Part shown: one piece after another, positions 18,672 to 27,900 of the stretch
How positions within the stretch are numbered: position 1 is the first letter of the stretch
How the letters are laid out: every line of letters starts with the position of its first letter
Assembly (NCBI RefSeq): GCF_017310015.1
Contig: NZ_CP022297.1
Location: 620,001 to 684,000 of the forward strand
Source: Marinobacterium iners
GTDB lineage: Bacteria; Pseudomonadota; Gammaproteobacteria; Pseudomonadales; Balneatricaceae
Direction: 5' to 3'
DNA length: 64,000 nt
The notes under the pieces: generated by a model
Told to the model about the DNA's origin: nothing
Seen by the model: only the letters and a program-made list of their open reading frames with translations
The model's database searches: none
Position numbers and translations under genes: made by a program

Positions 18672-20294
18672 TTAACTGTACTGCGCCACTTTTTTTGAAG
18701 TCCGCTCCAGTTCAACATTCCAGGGCAGCAGTCGCTCCAGCTTTTCCAGTGTGTCGGCGTTGGCGATACGCTCCAGCACATGCCGGATGTACGCCGAGGG
18801 TTCCAGGTCGTTGGCTTTGGCCGTTTCGATCAGGGAGTAGCAGGTGGCGCTGGCGTGAGCGCCCTGCGGGGTATCCGCGAACAACCAGGCCTTGCGACCC
18901 ACGGCGAACGGACGGATGGCATTCTCGGCCAGCACGTTGCTGATGTGCAGGTCACCCCGCTCACAGTAGCCGATCAGGGTGGGCCACTGGTTCAGGGTGT
19001 ATTCCATAGCTTTGCGAGTTAACCCGCCTTTCATCACGCGACCCACGTTGGCGTCCAGCCAGGCCTTGAACGCTTCCAGTCGAGGCAGGCTCGATGCCTG
19101 ACGGATCTGATAGCGTTCGGCAATGCTCAGGTCCTTGATCTGACGTTCGATGGCATACAGTTTGTTGATGTGACTGAGTGCCACATCCGCTTTGGACAGC
19201 TTGGCCTGTTTGCCTTTACCCGCCGGCTTGGCCGCTTTGGTCGCTTCGATGAACTTGCGGCGGGCGTGATCCCAGCAGCCAATGCGGGTCAGCTTATTGG
19301 CTGAACAGATCGGTTCATAACCGGAGTAACCATCCGCCTGCAGCACACCCTTGAAGTCATCGAGCAGGCGCACGGGCACCGCTCCACTTCGGGAGGGATC
19401 ATAGGCGAACAGGACGGACGGTTGGCCCGGCGGTCCGCCTCGGGTCACCCACATCCATTTATCGGATTGGGCAGCTTTGCCATCCTCTTTGAGTACCTGG
19501 ATGCGGGTTTCGTCGGCCTGCAGGTAGGCCGCACTGTTCTGCGCTTCCCGCATCAGGTTGATCAGCGGTTTGAACACCTCATCCAGACGGATGATCCAGT
19601 GGGCCATGCTGGTGCGACTCAGCTCATGGCCCAGACGCTTGAACATCTGCTCCTGACGGTAGAGCGGCAAGCCATCGGCATATTTGGAGGTGATCAGGTA
19701 AGCCAGCAGGGCCGGAGTAGCGATGCATTTGCCCAGCGGGTGTGTCGGGCGAGCCGCGGCCAGGATACGCTCATCACCGTCCTGCTCGAACACCGCTTTT
19801 TCCTGCCAGTATTCCAGCACTTTGAGCTGAGCCGGGATGTATTCCAGCTCTTCCTTGACCTTGGTGAAGAAGGTTTTCACTGCCCCAGCTTTTTCCTCAT
19901 CGCTGAGGCACAGCTCGATGCGCTCACGCAGCAGATTATCAGAGAAGCCACGCTGACGGCGTTTGGGTGTAGACGCGGCAGCAGGAGTATCGTCTTCAGC
20001 AACTTCAATATCATCCGGGAGCTGATCCCGCAGCTGATCGATCTCGGCTTCCAGCTCGGACTCATCGAAGAGGTGGATCTGGTGGACCGTTTTTTCACTG
20101 CTGGCCGCGAACCGCTGGATGCGCTGCAAGCGCAGCATCTCTTCCAGCAGCAGGATGTATTGCTCGCGCTTCTGGATATGCTGCTCTTGATGTTGGAGTT
20201 GCTGCTGTAGACCAGCCACCATCGACAGCAAGTCAGCGGTCGATAAACCGCTGAGTTCAGGCATCTTTGAGGTGGTTTCGGGCTGTGTTTTCAT
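18672..20294 (-). CDS. tnpC: IS66 transposase TnpC (copy 1)
   Basis: 540-residue DDE transposase. Order of parts: coiled-coil/leucine-zipper segment (about residues 20-50), HTH-like and zinc-binding region, then the RNase H-like core with YLQADETRIQVL (first Asp), VLQADGYSGY (second Asp) and the C-terminal SNVLAENAIRPFAVGRKAWLFA with the catalytic Glu. Start at ATG 20294, 46 bp downstream of tnpB. Differs from copy 2 by 14 fewer residues in the coiled coil and scattered substitutions. Confidence 0.95.
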   Translation of the reverse strand: MKTQPETTSKMPELSGLSTADLLSMVAGLQQQLQHQEQHIQKREQYILLLEEMLRLQRIQRFAASSEKTVHQIHLFDESELEAEIDQLRDQLPDDIEVAEDDTPAAASTPKRRQRGFSDNLLRERIELCLSDEEKAGAVKTFFTKVKEELEYIPAQLKVLEYWQEKAVFEQDGDERILAAARPTHPLGKCIATPALLAYLITSKYADGLPLYRQEQMFKRLGHELSRTSMAHWIIRLDEVFKPLINLMREAQNSAAYLQADETRIQVLKEDGKAAQSDKWMWVTRGGPPGQPSVLFAYDPSRSGAVPVRLLDDFKGVLQADGYSGYEPICSANKLTRIGCWDHARRKFIEATKAAKPAGKGKQAKLSKADVALSHINKLYAIERQIKDLSIAERYQIRQASSLPRLEAFKAWLDANVGRVMKGGLTRKAMEYTLNQWPTLIGYCERGDLHISNVLAENAIRPFAVGRKAWLFADTPQGAHASATCYSLIETAKANDLEPSAYIRHVLERIANADTLEKLERLLPWNVELERTSKKVAQYS

Positions 20295-20340
20295 GGGCAA
20301 AATTATATCAAAAACAGCCAGTTGAAGCACCCAAAACCCG

Positions 20341-20709
20341 CTATCCAACGGCCTCATAATGTACGGTTTTATGGCCTTGCAGCAGACTGATGTCATAACC
20401 ATCGAGCAACCAGTTGATCTGCTCGCCGGTCAGCGGCATCAGCTCATCAGCCGGGCTGGGCCACTTGAATTTCTCTTCGGCCAGCGCCTTGTAATAGAGG
20501 ATAAAACCGTTGTCTTCCCACATCAGGCACTTGATCTTGTTACGCTGCCGGTTGGTGAACGCATACAGGGCACCAGTGAAGGGGCTACGCCCTAACTCCT
20601 GCTCAATCAGCACCGCCAGGCCATTGGCTTGCTTGCGAAAATCAATGGGCTCACGGTACAGATAGATCTCGGGCATGGACCGAGAGGGACGCAGATACCG
20701 TGGCTTCAT
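20341..20709 (-). CDS. tnpB: IS66 accessory protein TnpB (copy 1)
   Basis: 122 residues of the IS66 Orf2 family: IYLYREPIDFRKQANGLAVL and GALYAFTNRQRNKIKCLMWE are the diagnostic segments. Needed for transposition in this family by an unclear mechanism. Its start overlaps the tnpA stop by one base (TGATG). Confidence 0.95.
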   Translation of the reverse strand: MKPRYLRPSRSMPEIYLYREPIDFRKQANGLAVLIEQELGRSPFTGALYAFTNRQRNKIKCLMWEDNGFILYYKALAEEKFKWPSPADELMPLTGEQINWLLDGYDISLLQGHKTVHYEAVG

Positions 20710-21026
20710 CAGAGCTGCCTCAGGATTGCACCGAGCAGGTCAACATTACCGGCATGCAGGCCTGTAATGGCCATGCCACCCGGAAGCCTCAGGGTCAGAT
20801 CATCCGATAGCGGTGAAGCGGCCACCTGGGTGACGCGAGCAAAGCCGGGTGTTGGTGAGCGCTCGGTATCGGTCGCATCATCTGTACCTTCGAGCTTGCG
20901 GCGCCAATAGACAAACTGGTGATAGGACAGCGATTGCTGTTTGCAGAAGGCAGCGCCGGATAGCCCAGTATCACGCCAGTGTTCAATGTGCTGTTGCCAG
21001 TGGTAAGTGCGCTCGGCTGAGTTCAT
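20709..21026 (-). CDS. tnpA: IS66 accessory protein TnpA (copy 1)
   Basis: 105 residues with the IS66 OrfA helix-turn-helix (WQQHIEHWRDTGLSGAAFCK ... SYHQFVYWRRKLE), presumably binding the element ends. First gene of the tnpABC operon; promoter expected in the 84 bp between it and the right terminal repeat. Confidence 0.93.
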   Translation of the reverse strand: MNSAERTYHWQQHIEHWRDTGLSGAAFCKQQSLSYHQFVYWRRKLEGTDDATDTERSPTPGFARVTQVAASPLSDDLTLRLPGGMAITGLHAGNVDLLGAILRQL

Positions 21027-21110
21027 GCTGGATTCCTCGCGTAGGTGACGATGGAATCAGTGTGCGGCGGTTAGTGGCTGGAAAAAAGGGGCTGATTTAT
21101 GGGCGGATAC

Positions 21111-21118
21111 GGTACAAT
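21111..21118. repeat. Target-site duplication (right) of IS66 copy 1
   Basis: Second exact copy of GGTACAAT, see 18634-18641. Confidence 0.9.
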
Positions 21119-21234
21119 TGGTGATGAAAATGCTGCGCTTGCAGCGTGATGGACTGGTCGGACGGCACGTATTGCGAGTGGCAACGGACTTTAACGCGCT
21201 TGCAGCACAATTCTGGCAGAGCAGTGGCGCTTGA
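21119..21234 (+). pseudogene. 3' part of the small frame disrupted by IS66 copy 1
   Basis: Continues in frame from 18641 after removal of the IS and one target copy. Reads VMKMLRLQRDGLVGRHVL and ends with TGA at 21232-21234, 22 bp before the GGDEF-EAL gene, so the intact gene was probably the first of a two-gene unit. Family not recognised. The IS presumably alters expression of the downstream gene. Confidence 0.45.
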
Positions 21235-21256
21235 CGGAATATAACTGGATTGAGCG

Positions 21257-23323
21257 ATGGATAGACAACAGCAGTTTCTGGATCTGACCGGCGATTTTAT
21301 TGCCAGTGTCGACAAGCATTACCGGATCGAGTTTATAAACCGCTCCGGACGTGAACTGCTGGGAATCGGTCAGGAACATGACCTGAGTGTGCAGCCGCTG
21401 CACGTCAGCGACTTTCATACCGAAAGTACCTGGCAGCAGCTGTCTCGCGAAATTTTTCCGCAGGTACTGGAATGTGGTTACTGGGCCGGGGTGGTGAATT
21501 TCCGCACCCTTGCGGGCCATGAAGTGCCTGTTAGCCTCCGCATTTTGCCTCATCTGGATGAGCAGGGTCAGGTAACCGGCTTGACCGGTATAGGCCAGGA
21601 TCAGCGCTTAAAGCGTGCCTTTCAAACCCAGGAAGCAATGGCGGAACGCATTCTGGATAGCACTATTGAAGGTATTATCGTCACGGATGCCGCCGCCCGG
21701 ATCGAGCGGGTTAACCCGGCATTTACCCAAATCACCGGTTATTCAGCATTGGAAGTGATTGGGCAGACACCCAAAATGCTGCGCTCCAATCATCACGAAC
21801 AGCCCTTCTATGACACGATGAACACGTCGCTGCGACACCACGGCAGTTGGCAGGGGGAGGTCTGGAACCGGCGCAAGAGTGGTGAAGTCTATCTGCAGTG
21901 GATGTCGGTCAGTGCGCTGAAGAATGATAACGGCGTCGTAACCAATTTTGTTTCCATCTTCCATGATCTTACCGAAATGCGTGCAAAAGAAGCGCAAATC
22001 GAGGAGCTTGCATTTACTGATCCGCTCACGGGGATGGGTAACCGCTACAAATTGGTGCAGACGCTTGCCCAGCTGCTGAGACGAGACCGAAAACCCTCTA
22101 CAAATTCAGCCTTGATTGCCTTGATGTGCATCGATATTGGTCAATTGTCACCGATCAATGATCGCTTTGGTATGCGTGGCGGCGACCAGCTGATCAAGCG
22201 TCAGGCCGAGCGACTGCAGCAACACCTGGGCGACAGGCTCAGTTTCTTTCGTCTGACCGGCGATGAGCTGGTGGCTATTATCAATGACACCCATGACCTG
22301 ACCGGAATGGCGCGTTATGCCAGTGAGTGTATCAGCCAGTTACAGGTGCCGTTATATCTTGAAGGTGAGACGATTCGCTTGAGTCCTTCGGCAGGGCTGG
22401 CGGTTTTTCCCAAAGATGGTGATGATGCCGATACTCTGCTGGCCTGTGCCCAGACAGCGTTGATCGCGGCCAAGCAGGCCGGGCGTGACAGTTATCGTTT
22501 CTACGACGAAGCTCTGAGTAACGAATTGCGTCAACGGCTGATGCTGGAGCAACAGCTGAGACTGGCGATTCAGCATGAAACCGGTCTGGGGCTTGAACTC
22601 TACCTGCAGCCGAAGGTTAACATCATCGACCGTGCGCTGGTGGGAGCAGAGGTTCTGTTGCGTTGGCAACATCCTGAAAAAGGAATGATCTCGCCGGGCG
22701 AGTTTATCCCACTTGCCGAAGAAAGCCGTCTGATCGTGGCGCTTGACCGCTGGGTGTTCAGTCAAAGTTGTGCTCTGCTGCAGCAGTGGCAGACTCTACT
22801 GCCAGGCTTGCCGAGGCTGAGTGTCAACCTGTCGGCGCGTCAGCTGCAGGAGCCGGATCTGGTTGATTGGTGTCTGCACACCATCGCCCTATATGGTTTG
22901 GAGGCACAACAGCTGGAACTGGAAGTGACCGAGACCGCATTTATCAACCTGGCGGACGATGTGTTGCGACAGCTTGCCGGTTTGCGTGCTGCTGGCTTCA
23001 GCCTGGCGCTGGATGACTTCGGGACCGGCTATTCCAGCTTGACCTACCTGAGGCGCCTGCCTCTGGATGTGGTGAAAATCGACCGCAGTTTTGTAGCGGA
23101 CCTGTGTACCGATGCACGTGCGGCTACCTTGCTTAAAGGCATAATTCAGCTGCTCTCTGAGCTGGAGTTCGGAGTGGTAGCCGAAGGGATTGAAACCGAT
23201 GAACAGGCCCGATTGCTGCAGGATATAGGATGCAAGACAGGGCAGGGTTTTCTGTTTTATCGGCCCATGCCGGCGAGCGAATTCATGCAGTTGTATGGGG
23301 AAAACTGCTCGGCTGGCAACTGA
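21257..23323 (+). CDS. PAS-PAS-GGDEF-EAL protein, probable c-di-GMP phosphodiesterase
   Basis: 688-residue cytoplasmic c-di-GMP protein. Two PAS folds occupy about 1-115 and 125-240. The GGDEF domain (about 250-410) has FRLTGDELVA (residues 331-340) in place of GGDEF, so cyclase activity is doubtful. The EAL domain (about 440-680) has AEVLLRW (EVL for EAL) but keeps SVNLSARQ, VTETAF, LDDFGTGYSS, VKIDRSFV and AEGIET with metal and general-base residues, which fits an active phosphodiesterase. No membrane segment or signal peptide. It lies downstream of the IS66-disrupted small frame. Confidence 0.92.
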   Translation: MDRQQQFLDLTGDFIASVDKHYRIEFINRSGRELLGIGQEHDLSVQPLHVSDFHTESTWQQLSREIFPQVLECGYWAGVVNFRTLAGHEVPVSLRILPHLDEQGQVTGLTGIGQDQRLKRAFQTQEAMAERILDSTIEGIIVTDAAARIERVNPAFTQITGYSALEVIGQTPKMLRSNHHEQPFYDTMNTSLRHHGSWQGEVWNRRKSGEVYLQWMSVSALKNDNGVVTNFVSIFHDLTEMRAKEAQIEELAFTDPLTGMGNRYKLVQTLAQLLRRDRKPSTNSALIALMCIDIGQLSPINDRFGMRGGDQLIKRQAERLQQHLGDRLSFFRLTGDELVAIINDTHDLTGMARYASECISQLQVPLYLEGETIRLSPSAGLAVFPKDGDDADTLLACAQTALIAAKQAGRDSYRFYDEALSNELRQRLMLEQQLRLAIQHETGLGLELYLQPKVNIIDRALVGAEVLLRWQHPEKGMISPGEFIPLAEESRLIVALDRWVFSQSCALLQQWQTLLPGLPRLSVNLSARQLQEPDLVDWCLHTIALYGLEAQQLELEVTETAFINLADDVLRQLAGLRAAGFSLALDDFGTGYSSLTYLRRLPLDVVKIDRSFVADLCTDARAATLLKGIIQLLSELEFGVVAEGIETDEQARLLQDIGCKTGQGFLFYRPMPASEFMQLYGENCSAGN

Positions 23324-23385
23324 GCCCCGATGCTTCACCAGTAAGCAGGCTGGTGTAGAATCGAGAGTTTTTTGGACATCGCATC

Positions 23386-24636
23386 GTGCCGGATACACCT
23401 GAAACGCCCAGAGACGAGATAGCCTACCCAGAAGCTTACCGTGATCTTGTCGTCGTGAGTCTTGCCCTATCACTTGCCATGCTGGCCAACACCATGCTGT
23501 TGCTGACGGTGCCTTTCATGGCGTTGGAACTGCAGGTCAGCCCTGCCATGATCGGTCTGATTGTGGCAGCTCCCTACGTCTTGCCTTTGGTGCTGGCCAT
23601 TCCAATCGGTGGTTTCGTGGGCCGCATGGGTGCCAGAAACATTATTCTGGCCGGGGCCTTGGGCATGTCTGTGGGGCCTTTATGCTCACTGTTCTTCCCC
23701 TCCTTGACGGGTCTGCTGGCCAACCAGGTTATTGCCGGCATGTCTAATATGGTACTTATTATTGCCGCCCAGTCATTGGTGTCCGGGCTTGGACAGGGAC
23801 GAGTGCTTGAGCGCTGTTTCGGCTGGTACACAATGTGTATGTCAGCCGGACAGCTGTTGGGGCCTCTGCTTGCAGGCTATCTGATTGAACACTACTCGCT
23901 GCACCTGTCTTTTGCGACCATCGCTTTCATTCCGCTGCTGTCGTTTGTCAGTGCGCTGTTTTTCTCGTCCAGTGCCGGTTATGGCGGAAAAAGTCAGCGT
24001 GGCAATGCCAGCTATGTTGCCCAGTGGCGTTTGCTTCGAACCAACCATGGCGTACAGCTGGCGATCATCATGTCGAGTGTGTCGCTGTTTATTATGGGGG
24101 CACACGCAGGCTTCATGCCGATCTACCTTGAGGGGCTTGCCATCAGCGCGAGCCTAATCGGTGTACTGCTAAGCCTCAGAGCGCTGACCTCCATGCTGGT
24201 GCGATTGGTGATGTCGCGTATGATCGACTGGCTCGGCGGGCGTACCCGCTCGATTCAAATCGGTGTCGTTGTGGTGACGGGAGCGCTGATGCTTACCGGT
24301 ATGGTGGGTGACCAGGTCGTGCTGCTGGCTCTGCTGACCATAGCGATCGGTGTCGCGGGCGGGATATCCCAGCCGCTGTCGATGGTGATTTTGTCCGAAA
24401 GCGTCAGCCGTGAGCAGCGTTCTCCCAGTCTGGCTACACGACTTATGGGTAACCGACTTGCTCAGGCATCCGCACCCGTTATGGTTGGTTTTCTGGCTGA
24501 GCTTTACGGATTTCCGACCGCGTTCGCCCTCTCAGCCGGCATCCTGTTGTTGCTGTTTCTGGTCTGGTCCTGGCGTGTGGGGCTGGGACACGGGTTTACG
24601 GTGGACAGGAGGGATGAAAAAAACGCATCGTCGTAG
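23386..24636 (+). CDS. Major facilitator superfamily transporter
   Basis: 416 residues with about twelve predicted membrane helices and no signal peptide. The loop between helices 2 and 3 (GGFVGRMGARN) matches the MFS A motif, and the equivalent loop in the second half (RLVMSRMIDWLGGRTR) supports the internal duplication. The first frame start is GTG at 23386 without a clear Shine-Dalgarno; a start a few codons later is possible. Substrate unknown; the general form resembles drug or metabolite exporters of the DHA1 type. It converges with the DUF2325 pseudogene. Confidence 0.85.
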   Translation: MPDTPETPRDEIAYPEAYRDLVVVSLALSLAMLANTMLLLTVPFMALELQVSPAMIGLIVAAPYVLPLVLAIPIGGFVGRMGARNIILAGALGMSVGPLCSLFFPSLTGLLANQVIAGMSNMVLIIAAQSLVSGLGQGRVLERCFGWYTMCMSAGQLLGPLLAGYLIEHYSLHLSFATIAFIPLLSFVSALFFSSSAGYGGKSQRGNASYVAQWRLLRTNHGVQLAIIMSSVSLFIMGAHAGFMPIYLEGLAISASLIGVLLSLRALTSMLVRLVMSRMIDWLGGRTRSIQIGVVVVTGALMLTGMVGDQVVLLALLTIAIGVAGGISQPLSMVILSESVSREQRSPSLATRLMGNRLAQASAPVMVGFLAELYGFPTAFALSAGILLLLFLVWSWRVGLGHGFTVDRRDEKNASS

Positions 24637-24721
24637 AGCACAGCCCCGCCTTCCACTGCATCAATCCTATAAAAAACAGGAGCGGCACAGGCCCGCAAAA
24701 TTCGAAGTTGGCGTTGTGCTT

Positions 24722-25449
24722 CTACTCCACAGAGGTTTCACAACTCTGTTTCAGTTGGTGTGTAAAAGTTGCAAGGCTTGCGCTGCGAAGCGGTACAAAC
24801 CGCTTTGAATTGCGTTTGCAATACTTTTTGACCTGCAGGCAGGCGTTGTGGCTGACGCAGTCGATAGGGCAGAACACCATATCTGCTTTTGACAGGCATT
24901 GGCAGAGTTCCGGGTGACTGTCTTCAATGCCGCCGTCATGACAATAAAATTGTCCATTGTGGGCTTCTACAAATGATTTAAGCCTTGGAAACAGGGCTGT
25001 GCGCCCACCCACATAGGCCAGCTTTCGGCCGTTCAGGTCGAACACGCGGGCGGTTCGATTATGCTCGTCCTCACTGTGGCCGGGTTGTAACAGGTTTTCA
25101 ACCGTGGACTCGAGGGCATCGCGTTCCTGCGTAGTCTCCAATAGTTGATCAACAAGCGCCTCCTGTCGTGCTTCCAGTCGTTTTATGTTCGTCAGGCGTT
25201 GCTGCAGTTGTTTCAGAGCCCAATCTTTCTGGCGAGCGACCAAGTGGTATTTCCTGCGCACGGATTCCAGTTCTTTCTGCACATTCGAAGGGCCATTCTC
25301 ATCAGGTCGAATTTGCTGTCGCAAGCTCTGTAATGCTTTTTCTTGAGCCATCACCAGACGGCTGCTTTGCTGCTGTGATTTTTGGTGTTGTATCTGCTGG
25401 CGTTCAAGCTTGTCGCGCAGAGTGCAAACCTCCTGCTCAAGCTTGGCCA
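24722..25449 (-). pseudogene. C-terminal part of a DUF2325 protein split by an IS1634-family element
   Basis: About 240 residues: a long coiled coil (KLEQEVCTLRDKLERQQIQ onward, to about residue 125) followed by a DUF2325 domain with LAYVGGRTALFPRL, HDGGIEDSHPEL, VFCPIDCVSHNA and PLRSASLATF. The 5' part of the gene is at 27366-27843, and the IS lies between. Removing the IS and one 6-bp target copy gives an uninterrupted frame of about 401 codons. The family has no firm function. The remaining open frame begins inside IS sequence and lacks its own start, so the gene is probably inactive. Confidence 0.9.
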
Positions 25450-25455
25450 TGTACT
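25450..25455. repeat. Target-site duplication (left) of the IS1634-family element
   Basis: TGTACT at 25450-25455 is repeated at 27366-27371. Confidence 0.85.
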
Positions 25456-27365
25456 CCCGAGTTCGACACTTGGCGTTATAAGCTATTGATTCGTATAGGC
25501 GGCACTGCAAAATGCTCCACTACACGATCAGGTTATCGGTGCCAACGCTGGGTTTTTCGATACTAAGAGCCTTGAAGATATCCAGCTGCTCACGGCTCAT
25601 ACTGGACACGCCTGTCACGGTGCTGCCACCGAGGGTTGCCTGGTGATATTGGATACGCCGTAACTGCTCCAGTGCCCGCATGGGCGAATGCTCGGAGCCT
25701 GCTGCCTTTAAGCGCATCCGCATCACGCGGTGCAGAACCAAAGCGATAAAGCAGATCATGGCATGGGCTCTGATCCGCTCAGGCAGCCGGTGGTATACCG
25801 GGCCGATTTCGATATCCGATTTCAGCGCCTTGAAGCCTCGCTCGATGTCTGCCAGTGATTTGTAGTGTTTGACCACCTCTGTTGGCGACAAGTCCTGGAC
25901 GTTGGTGACCAGCAGCAGTTTGCCATCCATCAGGCGTGCACGCTTCAGGGCTTTTTCGTCAATATCGTAGCTAAACAGTTCACTTTTCAGGTCAATACGC
26001 ACGATTTTGGCCAACGAGGATTCGCTGACCTCTTTGTATAAACGGGCTGTTGCACCACCATCAGACAGCTTGCGACCGCGTGTGGTCTTGCCTTCATCCT
26101 GCCGGATAAGCTTCTCGGCCAGGCGCTGTGCTTCCTCTTCAATCGCGTTGATTCTGGCATCACGGGCCACGGTTTCATCGGCGGCACGTACGGGATCGTG
26201 GGCTACGATCAGGCGCTGCTCCTGCCAGTGTGTCTCTGTGATCACTTCCGCGTCGGCGGAGTCAAAAACCGTGCGCTGCAAGGGCTCCAGGATCGGTTCG
26301 AAGTCACTATAACGACGCCCGGGAACCGCCAGAATAAACTCAACCGGTTGACCGTTCGGCAGTGTCATCTGCTTCAGCTCATCCAGGTTGTCGACCGACA
26401 GTAACCCACGGTCCGCAACCACGACAATGCGCTTAACCGGGAAGCGCTCAATGATCGTTTTCAGGGTGGGCTGAAGCGTTTTAACTTCTGCGGTGTTGCC
26501 TTCAAACACCTCGTGATACAGCGGCAGTCCTTCGGCCGTCTGAACCATGCCCAGCATGACTTGACGACGGATGCCGCCGTCCTTGGAACGCCCGTACTGC
26601 CTGAGTTCTTCGTCCTGCTCGGTCAAGCCTTCGGCACGGATGGTGGTCATGTCGTAGAAGACGACTGACAGTTCCTGATCGATCAGCGGGCGCAGCAGTT
26701 CAGTGACTTTGTCATTGACGGCATCGCGTTGGGTATTGAGCGCATCCATTGCCCGCAGCAGGTGCTGATGGTCGACTTTTTTGATACTGCCAACACCGGG
26801 AACACAGACAGTCTCCAGCCAGCGCAGCACGCCCAGTTTGGAGTCCGGCGAGGTCAGGCGATTCATGACCATAATGCGGATCAAGGCTTCGATCTGGATG
26901 CTGTGACGCGTACCGCGGAAGGCCTTGCGCAGCTGTTCAAAGCCGAGCGCATTCCAGAGCTGAGTCAGTGCCCAGACATCACCCAAGGCACGAGATGACT
27001 CAAAGCTGACGGCGGGCTTATCCGGTAGCGATCGCCCGGTAATCCGGCACAGACCTTCGACCACGGACTCCAGCTCATCACCGAGCTTGTCGAGACGGCC
27101 GAGGGTCGCAATCGTGCGTTGTTTTGGGCGGCCGTTCTCGTCTCGATAGGCTTCAACGAGCTGCACATACTTGCGAGGGCCGGACTTGGTGACTTTGACG
27201 TACATGCCATGACTTTATCATCTCTTTATGACCTTTAAAACAGAAAAGATATCCACAGGAATGCCACTACAAGGTTTTAGGCGTCTAAAAAGCGGAAACC
27301 CGCATGAATACTGGGCTGCGGTGTGTAAAAAAGACAATTTTCAGTGGATAACTGTCGAACTCGGG
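25456..27365 (-). mobile_element. IS1634-family (IS4 group) insertion sequence (1910 bp)
   Basis: Ends are inverted repeats: the left end and the reverse complement of the right end both read CCCGAGTTCGACA, then one mismatch and TT. It is bounded by a 6-bp target duplication (TGTACT). One intact transposase gene. It interrupts a DUF2325 gene. Confidence 0.93.
25520..27205 (-). CDS. IS1634-family transposase
   Basis: 561-residue DDE transposase of the IS4 supergroup, IS1634 subgroup. First catalytic Asp in VVFYDMTTIRAEG, second in VVVADRGLLSVDN, and the Y-R/E-K-like segment HYKSLADIERGFKALKSD with the catalytic Glu. N-terminus (VQLVEAYRDENGRPKQRTI) is also typical of the group. Intact, so the element may still move. 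Confidence 0.95.
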   Translation of the reverse strand: MYVKVTKSGPRKYVQLVEAYRDENGRPKQRTIATLGRLDKLGDELESVVEGLCRITGRSLPDKPAVSFESSRALGDVWALTQLWNALGFEQLRKAFRGTRHSIQIEALIRIMVMNRLTSPDSKLGVLRWLETVCVPGVGSIKKVDHQHLLRAMDALNTQRDAVNDKVTELLRPLIDQELSVVFYDMTTIRAEGLTEQDEELRQYGRSKDGGIRRQVMLGMVQTAEGLPLYHEVFEGNTAEVKTLQPTLKTIIERFPVKRIVVVADRGLLSVDNLDELKQMTLPNGQPVEFILAVPGRRYSDFEPILEPLQRTVFDSADAEVITETHWQEQRLIVAHDPVRAADETVARDARINAIEEEAQRLAEKLIRQDEGKTTRGRKLSDGGATARLYKEVSESSLAKIVRIDLKSELFSYDIDEKALKRARLMDGKLLLVTNVQDLSPTEVVKHYKSLADIERGFKALKSDIEIGPVYHRLPERIRAHAMICFIALVLHRVMRMRLKAAGSEHSPMRALEQLRRIQYHQATLGGSTVTGVSSMSREQLDIFKALSIEKPSVGTDNLIV

Positions 27366-27371
27366 TGTACT
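27366..27371. repeat. Target-site duplication (right) of the IS1634-family element
   Basis: Second TGTACT copy, see 25450-25455. Confidence 0.85.
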
Positions 27372-27843
27372 GCAAGTCAGCCCTGTTCAGCGCCCCTTGA
27401 AGGTGTGAGAGCATATGCACATCGCCAAGGGCCAGGTCAACCAAGTCGGCAGGGGAGTGCGTGTGGCTGATAACGGCCCAGAAGGCTCCCGGCACTTGTC
27501 CTGTTTTGACAGCATCATGCCAGAACTTTTTTCGTTCTGCGTCAGTTGTCAGTGCGCCATAGGATTTGATCCAGCGGCTGTATTTTGAGTCGAGAATCTT
27601 CTGGATGCGGCGTGAGGGTGGTGCGTTTTGGTCTGCCAATTGAACCAGGCTGCTGTGAAGGTAGTAGTCACTGCCATGCTCGACAATCAATCCTGTCTGT
27701 CGGACTACCTTGATCAGTTCATACAAAGTTAAGCAGGTGCCGATAACTGGGCAGTGGGTGTAGGTGGGGAGTTGCCAGAGCTTATAGCGTTTTGACAAGC
27801 GCGGATGCTTTGCTGAGTTGACACCGCTGCAGCTTTGACACAT
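27366..27843 (-). pseudogene. N-terminal part of the IS-split DUF2325 protein
   Basis: About 159 residues from ATG 27843, which is preceded by GGGAGG at ideal spacing (a GTG at 27852 overlaps that site and is unlikely). It begins with a Cys pair (CQSC) and contains YTHCPVIGTCLTL and ALGDVHMLSHLQGA, the N-terminal helical part usual in long DUF2325 proteins. The frame then enters the IS1634 element and stops at 27277. The 3' part lies at 24722-25449. Confidence 0.88.
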
Positions 27844-27884
27844 GTCAGGCACCTCCCAAGACCATTGGTTTTGATCCTATATGA

Positions 27885-27896
27885 TGATGATCATCA
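27885..27896. promoter_or_regulatory. 12-bp palindrome upstream of the DUF2325 gene
   Basis: TGATGATCATCA is a perfect palindrome 42 bp before the DUF2325 start codon. It could be an operator, but a single site with no known regulator is weak evidence. Confidence 0.25.
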
Positions 27897-27900
27897 GACA

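Larger units (their letters stand above)
18642..21110 (-). mobile_element. IS66-family insertion sequence, copy 1 (2469 bp)
   Basis: Complete element with tnpA, tnpB and tnpC on the minus strand. The left end is GTACACGCC and the right end, read inward on the other strand, GTATCCGCC, both near the IS66 consensus GTAAGCGCC. Bounded by a perfect 8-bp target duplication, so insertion was by ordinary transposition and is likely recent. All three genes are intact, so it may be active. Confidence 0.93.
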
